From the NCBI GenBank assembly GCA_027859085.1, contig JAQIBJ010000057.1, forward strand, positions 1 to 49,963: 49,963 bases of DNA, given 5' to 3'. The stretch is from Mycoplasmatota bacterium (GTDB lineage: Bacteria > Bacillota_I > Bacilli_A > Izemoplasmatales > Hujiaoplasmataceae). The notes under the pieces are model-generated. The model did not search any database. It had not been told where the DNA came from and worked only from the letters and a program-made list of their open reading frames with translations. Below are positions 6,505 through 14,214 of the stretch, one piece after another. Numbering within the stretch: the stretch's first letter is position 1; each line of letters begins with the position of its first letter. A program made the position numbers and the translations under genes.

Positions 6505-7845
6505 AACTTTGATGCTCATTAATACGGATTTAATCCGTCTCTTTTTAACTTTAAGTATTTTGAAGATGAGCGTTGCTTTGTCTTCATTAATTAACTCACT
6601 TAATTCATCATATTCTTGATTATATTTGACTTCATATTCAATTTCTTCATCGATTTCAGGTATGTCTTGGAACATTTCAAACAACCAACCGCCCACAGAA
6701 GTTGAATCTGAGACAGGAGGTTTACCAAGATTTAAGTCCTCGAATAAATCTTCTAAATCAAAGTCAGCGTTGATTAAATAATTGTAATTGTCTTTTTTGG
6801 TGATGGTTTCAATGACATCGTCATGTTCGTCATAAATCTCTCCTACCAATTCTTCTAACGCGTCTTCCATGGTTACAATACCATCAACGCCACCATATTC
6901 ATCGACAACAATCGCTAAATGTGTATTTTTATTTTGTAATAATGAAATTAAACTATCGACTTTAGATGAAGTTGGTATAAATAAAGCTGGCCTTACCATT
7001 CTTCTTAGATTAACCACTTGTTTCTTGAGAATTTTTGTATAGAAGTCCCGTTCAGACAAAACACCGATGATATTATCTATATGTTCATCATAAACTGGTA
7101 TTCTTGAAAATTTATTCTTAAAGAACATAGCCTTAATTTCTTTGACTGGTTGATTCACTTCAATCGCAACCATGTCCACACGTGGCGTCATAATTTCTTC
7201 AACATTAATATCCGATAATTCTAAAACAGACTGTAACATATCCGCTTCGCCCATTTGAATAGCGCCTTCTTCTTCCATTGTATCAATAATGGTCTCTAAG
7301 TCACTCTCAGTTACACTAATACGTTTATCGGGTTGTATACGAGTGGTCACTTTTCTATTCAATATAATAAATAAATAAGTGAGAGGTATCATTAATTTAA
7401 TCAACAGAAAAATAAACTTAGACATTCTCAATGAGAATTTCTCAGCATTACTTTTTGCTAAACTTTTAGGAATAATTTCCCCAAAAATTAAAATAATAAT
7501 GGTCATTACACCGGTATTCATTAAAGCGACAACAGTTTGTTTTGTACTTGCATCTGTAATACCAATAAATAAGTCACTAAAAAATATCACTGACACAGTT
7601 GCCAAACTGATATTGGCAAGGTTATTACCAACCAGTAAAGTGGTCAAGGTTTTATCGAAATTATCGACGATCCATAACGCTTTTTTTGAACCTGGTTTTC
7701 TAAGTTCTACCAGGGTTTTTAATCTAAGTCTCCCAACGGAGGAATAGGCAGTTTCAGTCGATGAAAAAAACGCCGAAACCATAATTAACACAAGCATCAC
7801 AAAAATCACTGATATATTAACTTGTGCCTGTAGAACTAGCCACAT
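6484..7845 (-). CDS. CNNM/CorC-HlyC family membrane protein with CBS pair
   Basis: Membrane protein of about 453 aa. An N-terminal CNNM (DUF21) domain carries about four membrane segments and the signature SAFFSSTETAYSSVGRLRL. A cytoplasmic CBS pair follows (EIMTPRVDMVAIE and VDEYGGVDGIVTMEDALEELVGEI), then a C-terminal CorC_HlyC domain (SVGGWLFEMF). Relatives are implicated in Mg2+ efflux or homeostasis, although older annotation calls them hemolysins. The start is uncertain. GTG at 7869 is too close to its AAAGGA. TTG at 7860 has acceptable spacing. ATG at 7845 gives the usual short N-terminus and is used here. It follows efp closely. Confidence 0.93.
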   Translation of the reverse strand: MWLVLQAQVNISVIFVMLVLIMVSAFFSSTETAYSSVGRLRLKTLVELRKPGSKKALWIVDNFDKTLTTLLVGNNLANISLATVSVIFFSDLFIGITDASTKQTVVALMNTGVMTIIILIFGEIIPKSLAKSNAEKFSLRMSKFIFLLIKLMIPLTYLFIILNRKVTTRIQPDKRISVTESDLETIIDTMEEEGAIQMGEADMLQSVLELSDINVEEIMTPRVDMVAIEVNQPVKEIKAMFFKNKFSRIPVYDEHIDNIIGVLSERDFYTKILKKQVVNLRRMVRPALFIPTSSKVDSLISLLQNKNTHLAIVVDEYGGVDGIVTMEDALEELVGEIYDEHDDVIETITKKDNYNYLINADFDLEDLFEDLNLGKPPVSDSTSVGGWLFEMFQDIPEIDEEIEYEVKYNQEYDELSELINEDKATLIFKILKVKKRRIKSVLMSIKVEDSGEL

Positions 7846-7875
7846 CTGACTAACTTCCAAAAAAATCACATCCTT

Positions 7876-8439
7876 TTATTCTTTATAACGTGTATCATAC
7901 TTACCTGAATCTGTTGAGACAACAACTTTGTCGCCTTCGTTAATAAATAGTGGTACTGATAATGTTAAACCAGTATTGGTTACAGCTTCTTTTGTTGCAT
8001 TAGACGCTGTATTACCTTTTACGCCACCAGCTGTTTGAACAATCTCTAAAACAACTTTATCTGGTAATTCAATTCCAAGTATTTCTTCACCGAAGGAAAT
8101 AATTTTAATTTCATCGCCTTCGTTGATAAAGCTTAATTTATTTCCCAATTGAGATTCGTGTAATTCTAATTGTTCATATGTGTCATTATTCATGAACACA
8201 TGAATTTCACCATTTTTATATAAATATTGCATAGGATTTTTCTCAATCATTGCTGTTTCCATCTTAATGCCCGAGTTAAAAGTCTTGTCAATCATTGATT
8301 GAGTTCTAAGGTTACGCAATTTAGTACGTACAAAAGCACTGCCTTTACCTGGTTTAACATGTTGAAACTCTATCACTTGATAGATGTCTCCATCGTATTC
8401 AATGGTAATTCCTGTTTTAAAATCGTTTGTTGTAATCAT
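7876..8439 (-). CDS. efp: Elongation factor P
   Basis: Translation factor that relieves ribosome stalling at proline runs, 187 aa. The KOW-like domain I has the tip loop HVKPGKGSAFVRTKLRNL, whose Lys (in PGKGS) is the site modified in other species. OB domains II and III follow, ending TGLTLSVPLFINEGDKVVVST and YDTRYKE. The frame can open at a TTG (8448), but the ATG at 8439 gives the normal MITTNDFKTG. There is no ribosome binding site at normal distance. The only Shine-Dalgarno, AAAGGAG (8479-8473), is 33 bases upstream, with a 23-nt inverted repeat between. No modification enzyme for the tip residue is seen nearby. Confidence 0.97.
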   Translation of the reverse strand: MITTNDFKTGITIEYDGDIYQVIEFQHVKPGKGSAFVRTKLRNLRTQSMIDKTFNSGIKMETAMIEKNPMQYLYKNGEIHVFMNNDTYEQLELHESQLGNKLSFINEGDEIKIISFGEEILGIELPDKVVLEIVQTAGGVKGNTASNATKEAVTNTGLTLSVPLFINEGDKVVVSTDSGKYDTRYKE

Positions 8440-8446
8440 AAATATC

Positions 8447-8469
8447 AATAATAAATTTAATTTATTATT
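8447..8469 (-). promoter_or_regulatory. Hairpin between efp Shine-Dalgarno and start codon
   Basis: Arms 8447-8455 (aataataaa) and 8461-8469 (tttattatt) are perfectly complementary, extendable to 11 bp. If folded, the hairpin reduces the spacing from AAAGGAG to ATG from 33 to about 10 bases. The stem has only A-U pairs, so it would melt easily, and efp translation could be temperature- or helicase-dependent. The structure is read from sequence; the effect is inferred. Confidence 0.5.
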
Positions 8470-8501
8470 TTACTCCTTTCAAAAAAATATCTAACAGAGT
8501 T

Positions 8502-8530
8502 ATTATAATATAAAATCGCTTTATTGACAA
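8502..8530 (-). promoter_or_regulatory. Promoter of the efp operon
   Basis: On the minus strand, -35 TTGTCA (8530-8525), 17-bp spacer and perfect -10 TATAAT (8507-8502). The -35 shares bases with the opposite promoter for the rhodanese-like gene. The start of transcription would be near 8495, leaving a leader of about 55 nt. Confidence 0.75.
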
Positions 8531-8552
8531 TAGTTTTCACTTCTACTATAAT
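8524..8552 (+). promoter_or_regulatory. Consensus promoter of the rhodanese-like gene
   Basis: Perfect TTGACA (8524-8529), 17-bp spacer and TATAAT (8547-8552). The Shine-Dalgarno AGAGGTG begins about 15 bp further on. This is a full-consensus housekeeping promoter. Confidence 0.88.
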
Positions 8553-8579
8553 ATTAGTTGATTAAAAGAGGTGAATTAT

Positions 8580-8972
8580 ATGATATTAGCAATAAATGAT
8601 TGGATTTTTCCAATAGTCTTAGGACTTTCACTTGGTTTTTTGATTGCTTATGCAAGAAATAAAAAGCCAAATGGTGGCATACTTTATTTAGAAGCCGATG
8701 AATTCAGAAAAAATATGAGGCGTGGTCAATTAATTGATATTCGTTCGGATGAAGATTATCAAAAAGAGAAGATTAATGGTAGTCGTAATTATCCAAAAAA
8801 AAATGTTTTCCAAAACTTATATTTAATCAGGGCAGATCAACCTATATTTTTATATGGTGATTCTGACAATGGCTTGGTCAAAAAAGTTGGTAAAAAGTTA
8901 ATGAAAAAAGGTTATCATCCAGTTTATGTATTAAAAGGTGGATTAGATGACTGGCCTTATCCTAAAAAATAA
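8580..8972 (+). CDS. Membrane-anchored rhodanese-like protein without catalytic cysteine
   Basis: Protein of 130 aa. An N-terminal membrane segment (residues about 7-24, WIFPIVLGLSLGFLIAYA) is followed by a rhodanese fold: LIDIRSDEDYQKEKINGSRNYP, then LIRADQPIFLYGDSDNGLV, and ending VYVLKGGLDDWPYPKK. In active rhodaneses the loop after the LY strand starts with Cys; here it reads GDSDNG, so sulfur transfer is unlikely. The preferred ATG (8580) has AGAGGTG six bases upstream; a GTG at 8571 is also in frame. It is transcribed alone, divergent from efp, and ends at a shared terminator. Similar small proteins are common in Bacillota, with unclear roles. Confidence 0.85.
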   Translation: MILAINDWIFPIVLGLSLGFLIAYARNKKPNGGILYLEADEFRKNMRRGQLIDIRSDEDYQKEKINGSRNYPKKNVFQNLYLIRADQPIFLYGDSDNGLVKKVGKKLMKKGYHPVYVLKGGLDDWPYPKK

Positions 8973-8994
8973 ATGTGATCCTAAAAAATAAATG
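8959..8994 (+). repeat. Tandem duplication of 17 of 19 bp covering a stop codon
   Basis: The sequence atcctaaaaaataaatg occurs at 8959-8975 and again at 8978-8994. The first copy contains the stop codon of the rhodanese-like gene; the second lies between that stop and the terminator. It looks like a recent short tandem duplication. Confidence 0.8.
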
Positions 8995-9022
8995 AGAAGC
9001 TTATTGATTAAGCTTCTTTTTT
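8995..9022 (+). terminator. Convergent terminator of the rhodanese-like gene and miaA
   Basis: Perfect 9-bp stem, agaagctta (8995-9003) with taagcttct (9009-9017), 5-nt loop, then a U run (9018-9022) on the plus strand. The miaA stop codon lies inside the stem, so the same hairpin ends the minus-strand transcript, though with a poorer U tract there. Confidence 0.85.
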
Positions 9023-9885
9023 ATTTGCTTCATAACTTCATCAATTGTTTGATTAAAATTCTCTATATGACTTTCAAACCATTCTACATTCATTTTATTA
9101 CGAAACCAAGTCAATTGTCTTTTAGCATATCGTCTTGAATTTCTTTTGATTAAACGAATCGATTCATCTAAAGAAATATCACCATCAAAGTATTGATATA
9201 ATTCCTTATAACCTATCGCTTTAATACTTTGGCTGCGAATATTTTGATCATAAAGTGTTTTCACTTCATCAATTAAACCTGATTTAATCATATCATCAAC
9301 CCTATTGTTAATGCGTTCATATAGTTTTTCTCTATTGGTATTTAAACCAATAATGTAATAGTTATCATAGTAAGGTTTACGTTCAACTTGTATGTCATCG
9401 TCATCTTTTTCTAAAGCTCTAATCACTCTTCTTTTGTTTTCGATATCAATCTGTTCGTAAAGTTTTGGGTTTTTCTGTTTAAGTTTATTTTGTAAAAGAT
9501 CTAAAGACATGTTTAGATAATCATTGTCTTTATCTCTTTTAGCGCCTTTAAACTGATAATCTTCAATGATGGATTGTACATATAAACCCGAACCACCGAC
9601 TAAAATTGGTGTTTTATTTTTAAGTTTAATTTCAGTTATTTTTTCTCTGACAAGTTTTTGATATTCAACCACTGAAAATGATTCAGTCGGTTCAAGAATA
9701 TCTAACAAATGATGCTTGACTTGAGTTTGTTCTGCTTTTGAAGCTTTCGCAGTGCCAATGTCTAAACCCTTATAAAATTGCATAGCATCTCCAGAAATAA
9801 TCTCTCCATCGAATGCTTTTGTTACTTCAATAGATAATTTAGTTTTACCAACTGCGGTTGGCCCAACAATCACAATTAAATCCAT
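9001..9885 (-). CDS. miaA: tRNA dimethylallyltransferase MiaA
   Basis: Transfers the dimethylallyl group to A37 of tRNAs reading UNN codons, 294 aa. The P-loop is VGPTAVGKTKLS (residues 7-18), followed by the substrate motif SGDAMQFYKGLDIGTAK and GGSGLYVQSIIE. Near the C-terminus IKAIGYKELYQY and RRYAKRQLTWFRNK are standard. MiaB, encoded five genes upstream, thiomethylates the product, so both steps of ms2i6A synthesis are in this cluster. The ATG follows the mutL stop with no gap. Hfq, which often follows miaA, is not present. Confidence 0.97.
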   Translation of the reverse strand: MDLIVIVGPTAVGKTKLSIEVTKAFDGEIISGDAMQFYKGLDIGTAKASKAEQTQVKHHLLDILEPTESFSVVEYQKLVREKITEIKLKNKTPILVGGSGLYVQSIIEDYQFKGAKRDKDNDYLNMSLDLLQNKLKQKNPKLYEQIDIENKRRVIRALEKDDDDIQVERKPYYDNYYIIGLNTNREKLYERINNRVDDMIKSGLIDEVKTLYDQNIRSQSIKAIGYKELYQYFDGDISLDESIRLIKRNSRRYAKRQLTWFRNKMNVEWFESHIENFNQTIDEVMKQIKKKLNQ

Positions 9886-11598
9886 TTATATCACCCTGTT
9901 AAACCAATGCTCTATCCGTTGATGTTCAATCTTTACAATGATTGGACGACCATGAGGACAAGTATAGGGCCTTTCACATGTTCTTAAATCTTCAATTAAG
10001 TGGTTAGCTTCTTTTTCAGTAATATAATGATTGGCTTTTAAAGAGTGCTTACACGCCAATAGAATTGCTAAGTCATCAACTAATTGCTTTTTAGAGGTTG
10101 GTCTTTCCTCTAAGAAACTATCAACAATGGCTTCCATATAAACATCATCATATCCTTCGGGGAACCAATATGGCACTTCTTTAACTAAGATATAATTGTC
10201 GTGAAATTCTAAATTTATGCCAATATCTTCAATGTCTTTTTGATAGTTTTTTACAATCTGTAAAACATCGCTTGAATAATCCATTTGTAAAGGCACTAAA
10301 GTATTTTTATATGCTTGATTATGGACTTGCATCTCTTGAATATATCGTTCATATCTGATTCTTTCAGCGGCTGCGTGTTGATCGACTAAAAATAATCCAT
10401 GATCATTTTGATAAATTAAATACGTACCTGAATATTGTCCAATATAGAATAAATCAGGAATGATTGTCTTTTTCGTTTTCTCTACTTTATTGTCTTCTTT
10501 TGTTTCTTTATAATTGGTTTCGTTTTTAATTTCTTCATCATCTTCATAAGTTTTCTCTTCTTCATGAAAAGACATTGAAGTTTGTTTTTCGTTTTTTTCA
10601 ACAGTCTGATAAATTGGTTTATCTTTCACTTCTTTTTCGATAGTATTTTTAATCAGTTCAAGTAAAAGTTTCTTTTCAGAGAACTTGATTTCTTGTTTTC
10701 TTGGATGAACATTGACATCAATTAACAAAGGATCAACGTCAATGTATAAGGCTGTAATTGGATACCTTTGTTTAGGTATCATTTGATCATAACTTTCCAA
10801 GATTGCTCTCACAATCTCAGTGTCTTGAATCACACGGTGATTAACAATAATATGAATATAGTTTTTATTTGAACGATTAATCACTGGTTTAGAGGTTAAC
10901 CCATGTATTTTATAATCTCTAGACTCACCTTTGAAGGTAAATAAAGCTCTTCCAACATTCGCACCATACATTTGTGCCAAGAGATTTAAAACATTACCAT
11001 CACCACTTGATACAAAAAGATGTTTTTGATTATTGGTGAGTTTAAAAGAAATACTTGGATAAGACAGTGCAAACTGGTGAATAAGATTTTGTATCATCGC
11101 CAACTCATAATGTTCAGATTTTAAGTATTTAAATCTAGCAGGCGTATAATAAAAGATTTTTTCAACTTCAACTTTTGTTCCTTGATTTAAATGGCCATCT
11201 GTCTTTTTAACAAATTTTCCATTGTCAAAAACCACGCATTCAGCCTGGGTGTTTTGATTGCTGGTGATGGACATTTTTGAAATAGAGGCAATTGAAGGTA
11301 TTGCTTCACCTCTAAATCCAAGTGATGTGATTCTAAACAAATCATTCACTGAGATGATTTTTGATGTGGCATGTCTTTCAAAGGCTTGAAGAATATCATC
11401 TTCTTCCATTCCGTCGCCATCATCAATGACTCTAATCATCTTTAATCCTGAATCAAGAAGTTCCACATCAATGTGCTTAGCATTAGCATCGATTGCATTT
11501 TCAACCAATTCCTTAACCACATTTGCTAACTTCTCAATGACTTCACCAGCCGCTATTTTATTGGCAATGATTGGATCAAGTTTCTTAATTATACCCAT
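9886..11598 (-). CDS. mutL: DNA mismatch repair endonuclease MutL
   Basis: Links MutS recognition to strand incision, 570 aa. The N-terminal GHKL ATPase has ELVENAIDANAKHIDV, DDGDGM and GFRGEAIPSIASIS. A charged, poorly conserved linker of about 70 residues starts near residue 325. The C-terminal domain holds the nuclease motif DQHAAAERIRYE (about residue 404), with LACKHSLKA and CPHGRP completing the metal site. This is the MutH-independent type in which MutL itself nicks DNA. The ATG overlaps the mutS stop by one base (TAATG), with Shine-Dalgarno AAGGATAG, so mutS and mutL are coupled. Confidence 0.97.
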   Translation of the reverse strand: MGIIKKLDPIIANKIAAGEVIEKLANVVKELVENAIDANAKHIDVELLDSGLKMIRVIDDGDGMEEDDILQAFERHATSKIISVNDLFRITSLGFRGEAIPSIASISKMSITSNQNTQAECVVFDNGKFVKKTDGHLNQGTKVEVEKIFYYTPARFKYLKSEHYELAMIQNLIHQFALSYPSISFKLTNNQKHLFVSSGDGNVLNLLAQMYGANVGRALFTFKGESRDYKIHGLTSKPVINRSNKNYIHIIVNHRVIQDTEIVRAILESYDQMIPKQRYPITALYIDVDPLLIDVNVHPRKQEIKFSEKKLLLELIKNTIEKEVKDKPIYQTVEKNEKQTSMSFHEEEKTYEDDEEIKNETNYKETKEDNKVEKTKKTIIPDLFYIGQYSGTYLIYQNDHGLFLVDQHAAAERIRYERYIQEMQVHNQAYKNTLVPLQMDYSSDVLQIVKNYQKDIEDIGINLEFHDNYILVKEVPYWFPEGYDDVYMEAIVDSFLEERPTSKKQLVDDLAILLACKHSLKANHYITEKEANHLIEDLRTCERPYTCPHGRPIIVKIEHQRIEHWFNRVI

Positions 11599-14195
11599 TA
11601 ACTATCCTTCTTATCTATTTGTTTAATTGCTTCAATTAAATCATTTAATATCGTCATGGCGTTCAATGGTGTAATGTCTAAAATATCAACTGATTTTATT
11701 TGGTCAATGATTGATGAGTATTTTTCTTCATCTTCTACATCTTTTTGGATGCTTTCCATATAATTAAACAAATCAATCGTTTGTGGTTTAATAACATTGT
11801 AACCATGATTCTTCTCCAATTCATGAAGAATATCATTGGCTCTATCAATCACCACTTGTGGCATTTTTGCTAACTTAGCGACATGGATTCCATAAGATCG
11901 ATCTGTTGGCCCATCCACCACTTTATGTAAAAAGACAATATCGCCTTTTTCTTCTTTGGCTTTAACATGTACATTTCTTAATGAACTTAAACCATCTTCT
12001 AAATGGGTTAATTCATGGTAATGTGTCGAAAATAATATTTTAGCTTTTAATTTATGATGACAATATTCAATAATGGCTTGTGCCAATGCCATACCATCAT
12101 ATGTGGCTGTCCCTCGACCGATTTCATCAAAGAGAATCAATGAGTCTTTTGTGGCATTTCTTAAGGCATAATTGACTTCATTCATTTCAACCATAAATGT
12201 TGATTGTCCAGTGCTTAAATCATCACTCGCACCAATGCGGGTAAAGATTTGATCAACAATGAATAACTTCGCAGATTTAGCTGGAACGAAACAGCCCATT
12301 TGTGCCATGATAATCGTTAAAGCCACTTGTCTCATATAAGTTGATTTACCACTCATATTAGGCCCGGTAATTAAAAGAATATTATTTAATGTATCCATAT
12401 TGATAGAATTTTCAATAAATACCTCTTCTGATATCGCTTCAACAACAGGGTGTCTTCCATCAATAATCTCTAAACGTTTTTCATCAATAATCTCTGGTTT
12501 AATAAAACGTCTTTCCATAGAGACTTTAGAAAAAGCAATCAACATATCAATTAAAGCAATATGTCTAGCAAGTTTTTGTAAAGCCACTGTTTCTTTTTGA
12601 ACATCATCTCTGATTGTTACAAATAATTCATATTCGAGTTGTTCAATTTTTTCTTTAGATCCTAAAATAATAGATTCTTTATTTTTTAATTCTTCAGTAA
12701 TATAGCGTTCTGAATTGGTTAGTGTTTGTTTTCTATCATAACCAAATTCATCTTTAACTGCATTAATTTGTCCTTTTGATATTTCAATATAATATCCAAA
12801 GACACGATTAAAACCAACTTTTAAATTCTTAATACCTGTTTTTTCTCTTTCTCTTTTAACAAAGCCATCTAACCAAGCTTTGGCATTGCTTGAAATATTT
12901 TTAATTTCATCTAACTCTTCAGAAAAACCATCTTTAATAAAGCCACCTTCTTTAATGGTTAGTGGTGGTTGATCAATGATGGCGTTATCAATCATATCAA
13001 CAACGTTTGATAATTCTGGCATGTCTTCAATAATTTGATTGGCATATTGATTATTTAATTTACTTAAATTGTCTTTAATGATGGGAACAGTTGATAATGA
13101 ATTTTTTAAATTTACTAAGTCTTTAGCATTACAATTACCAAAAGACAATCTCCCAACAATTCTTTCTAAGTCATAGACTTTTTTTAGAGATTGGATAATG
13201 TCATCTTTTTCAATGAAATGTTCATTTAAAGCTTCGACAAAAGTGTATCTTTTATTAATTAAAGACTTATCAATTAACGGTCTTTGAATATTTTGCTTTA
13301 AATATCTAGAGCCCATGGCTGTCTTACATTCATCCAATAACCAAAATAAAGTTGATTTTTCTGATTTAGACATCATGGTTTTGGTTAATTCTAAATTCAT
13401 TTTAGAATTATTATCTATTCTTAAATATGACTGTGATGAAAAGACTTCAACTTTTTGTAAATGCATCAATTCTTTTTTCTGAGTTTTCTCTAAATAATTA
13501 ATTAACCTTGCAAATGCTTTTAGTAGGTGCTTGTCATAAACTTCTGATACCAGCGATTTATAATATGATTTTAAATCAGTATTGGTTTCAACTGAGATGG
13601 TTAATTGATAGTTGTTTAAATAATGGTGAATTTGTTTGTTGGTGAATTTCTCATCAACAACAACTTCTTTGACATTTAAACTTAAAATTTCATTAAAAAG
13701 AATTTCAATATCATCAGGGACGATTTGTAAAAAGTTTTCTCCAGTTGTTAAATCAGAGTAAGCCAAAATATAACCATCTTTGCTTTCACTGATGGATACA
13801 ATGTAGTTATTATCTTTTTGATTCACTAAGCCTTCTTCAATGACTGTGCCTGGAGTAATCAGTTTAACAACATCTCTTTCTACAATGCTCTTGCCTTTTG
13901 TCGCTTCAGTGGTTTGTTCAGCAATCGCTACTTTGTAACCTTTGTTGACAAGCTTTTCTAAATATGTACTGGCTGAATGATAAGGAATGCCACACATTGG
14001 CACTCTTTCTTCTGCGCCAGCATCTCTTCCTGTTAAAACAATTTCTAATTCTTTTGAGGCAACAATTGCATCTTGAAAGAACATTTCATAGAAATCTCCT
14101 AGTCGAAAAAAGACTATATAATCGCTATAGTCTTTTTTTATTTTAAGATATTGTTGCATCATTGGTGTGTATGTGTCTGGTTTATCTATTTTCAA
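11598..14195 (-). CDS. mutS: DNA mismatch recognition protein MutS
   Basis: Recognises base mismatches and small loops, 865 aa, the usual MutS1 length. The mismatch-binding motif FYEMF occurs in LGDFYEMFFQDA near residue 35, and VPMCGIPYHS follows. The ATPase has ITGPNMSGKSTYMRQ (about residues 607-620), DEIGRGTATYDGMALA and STHYHELTHL. The start is a TTG (14195), with AAGGAGTAG giving a six-base spacing. It begins 19 bp after the stop of the tail-anchored gene and overlaps mutL by one base. Confidence 0.97.
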   Translation of the reverse strand: MKIDKPDTYTPMMQQYLKIKKDYSDYIVFFRLGDFYEMFFQDAIVASKELEIVLTGRDAGAEERVPMCGIPYHSASTYLEKLVNKGYKVAIAEQTTEATKGKSIVERDVVKLITPGTVIEEGLVNQKDNNYIVSISESKDGYILAYSDLTTGENFLQIVPDDIEILFNEILSLNVKEVVVDEKFTNKQIHHYLNNYQLTISVETNTDLKSYYKSLVSEVYDKHLLKAFARLINYLEKTQKKELMHLQKVEVFSSQSYLRIDNNSKMNLELTKTMMSKSEKSTLFWLLDECKTAMGSRYLKQNIQRPLIDKSLINKRYTFVEALNEHFIEKDDIIQSLKKVYDLERIVGRLSFGNCNAKDLVNLKNSLSTVPIIKDNLSKLNNQYANQIIEDMPELSNVVDMIDNAIIDQPPLTIKEGGFIKDGFSEELDEIKNISSNAKAWLDGFVKREREKTGIKNLKVGFNRVFGYYIEISKGQINAVKDEFGYDRKQTLTNSERYITEELKNKESIILGSKEKIEQLEYELFVTIRDDVQKETVALQKLARHIALIDMLIAFSKVSMERRFIKPEIIDEKRLEIIDGRHPVVEAISEEVFIENSINMDTLNNILLITGPNMSGKSTYMRQVALTIIMAQMGCFVPAKSAKLFIVDQIFTRIGASDDLSTGQSTFMVEMNEVNYALRNATKDSLILFDEIGRGTATYDGMALAQAIIEYCHHKLKAKILFSTHYHELTHLEDGLSSLRNVHVKAKEEKGDIVFLHKVVDGPTDRSYGIHVAKLAKMPQVVIDRANDILHELEKNHGYNVIKPQTIDLFNYMESIQKDVEDEEKYSSIIDQIKSVDILDITPLNAMTILNDLIEAIKQIDKKDS

Positions 14196-14214
14196 GTGCT
14201 ACTCCTTCTAAGTT

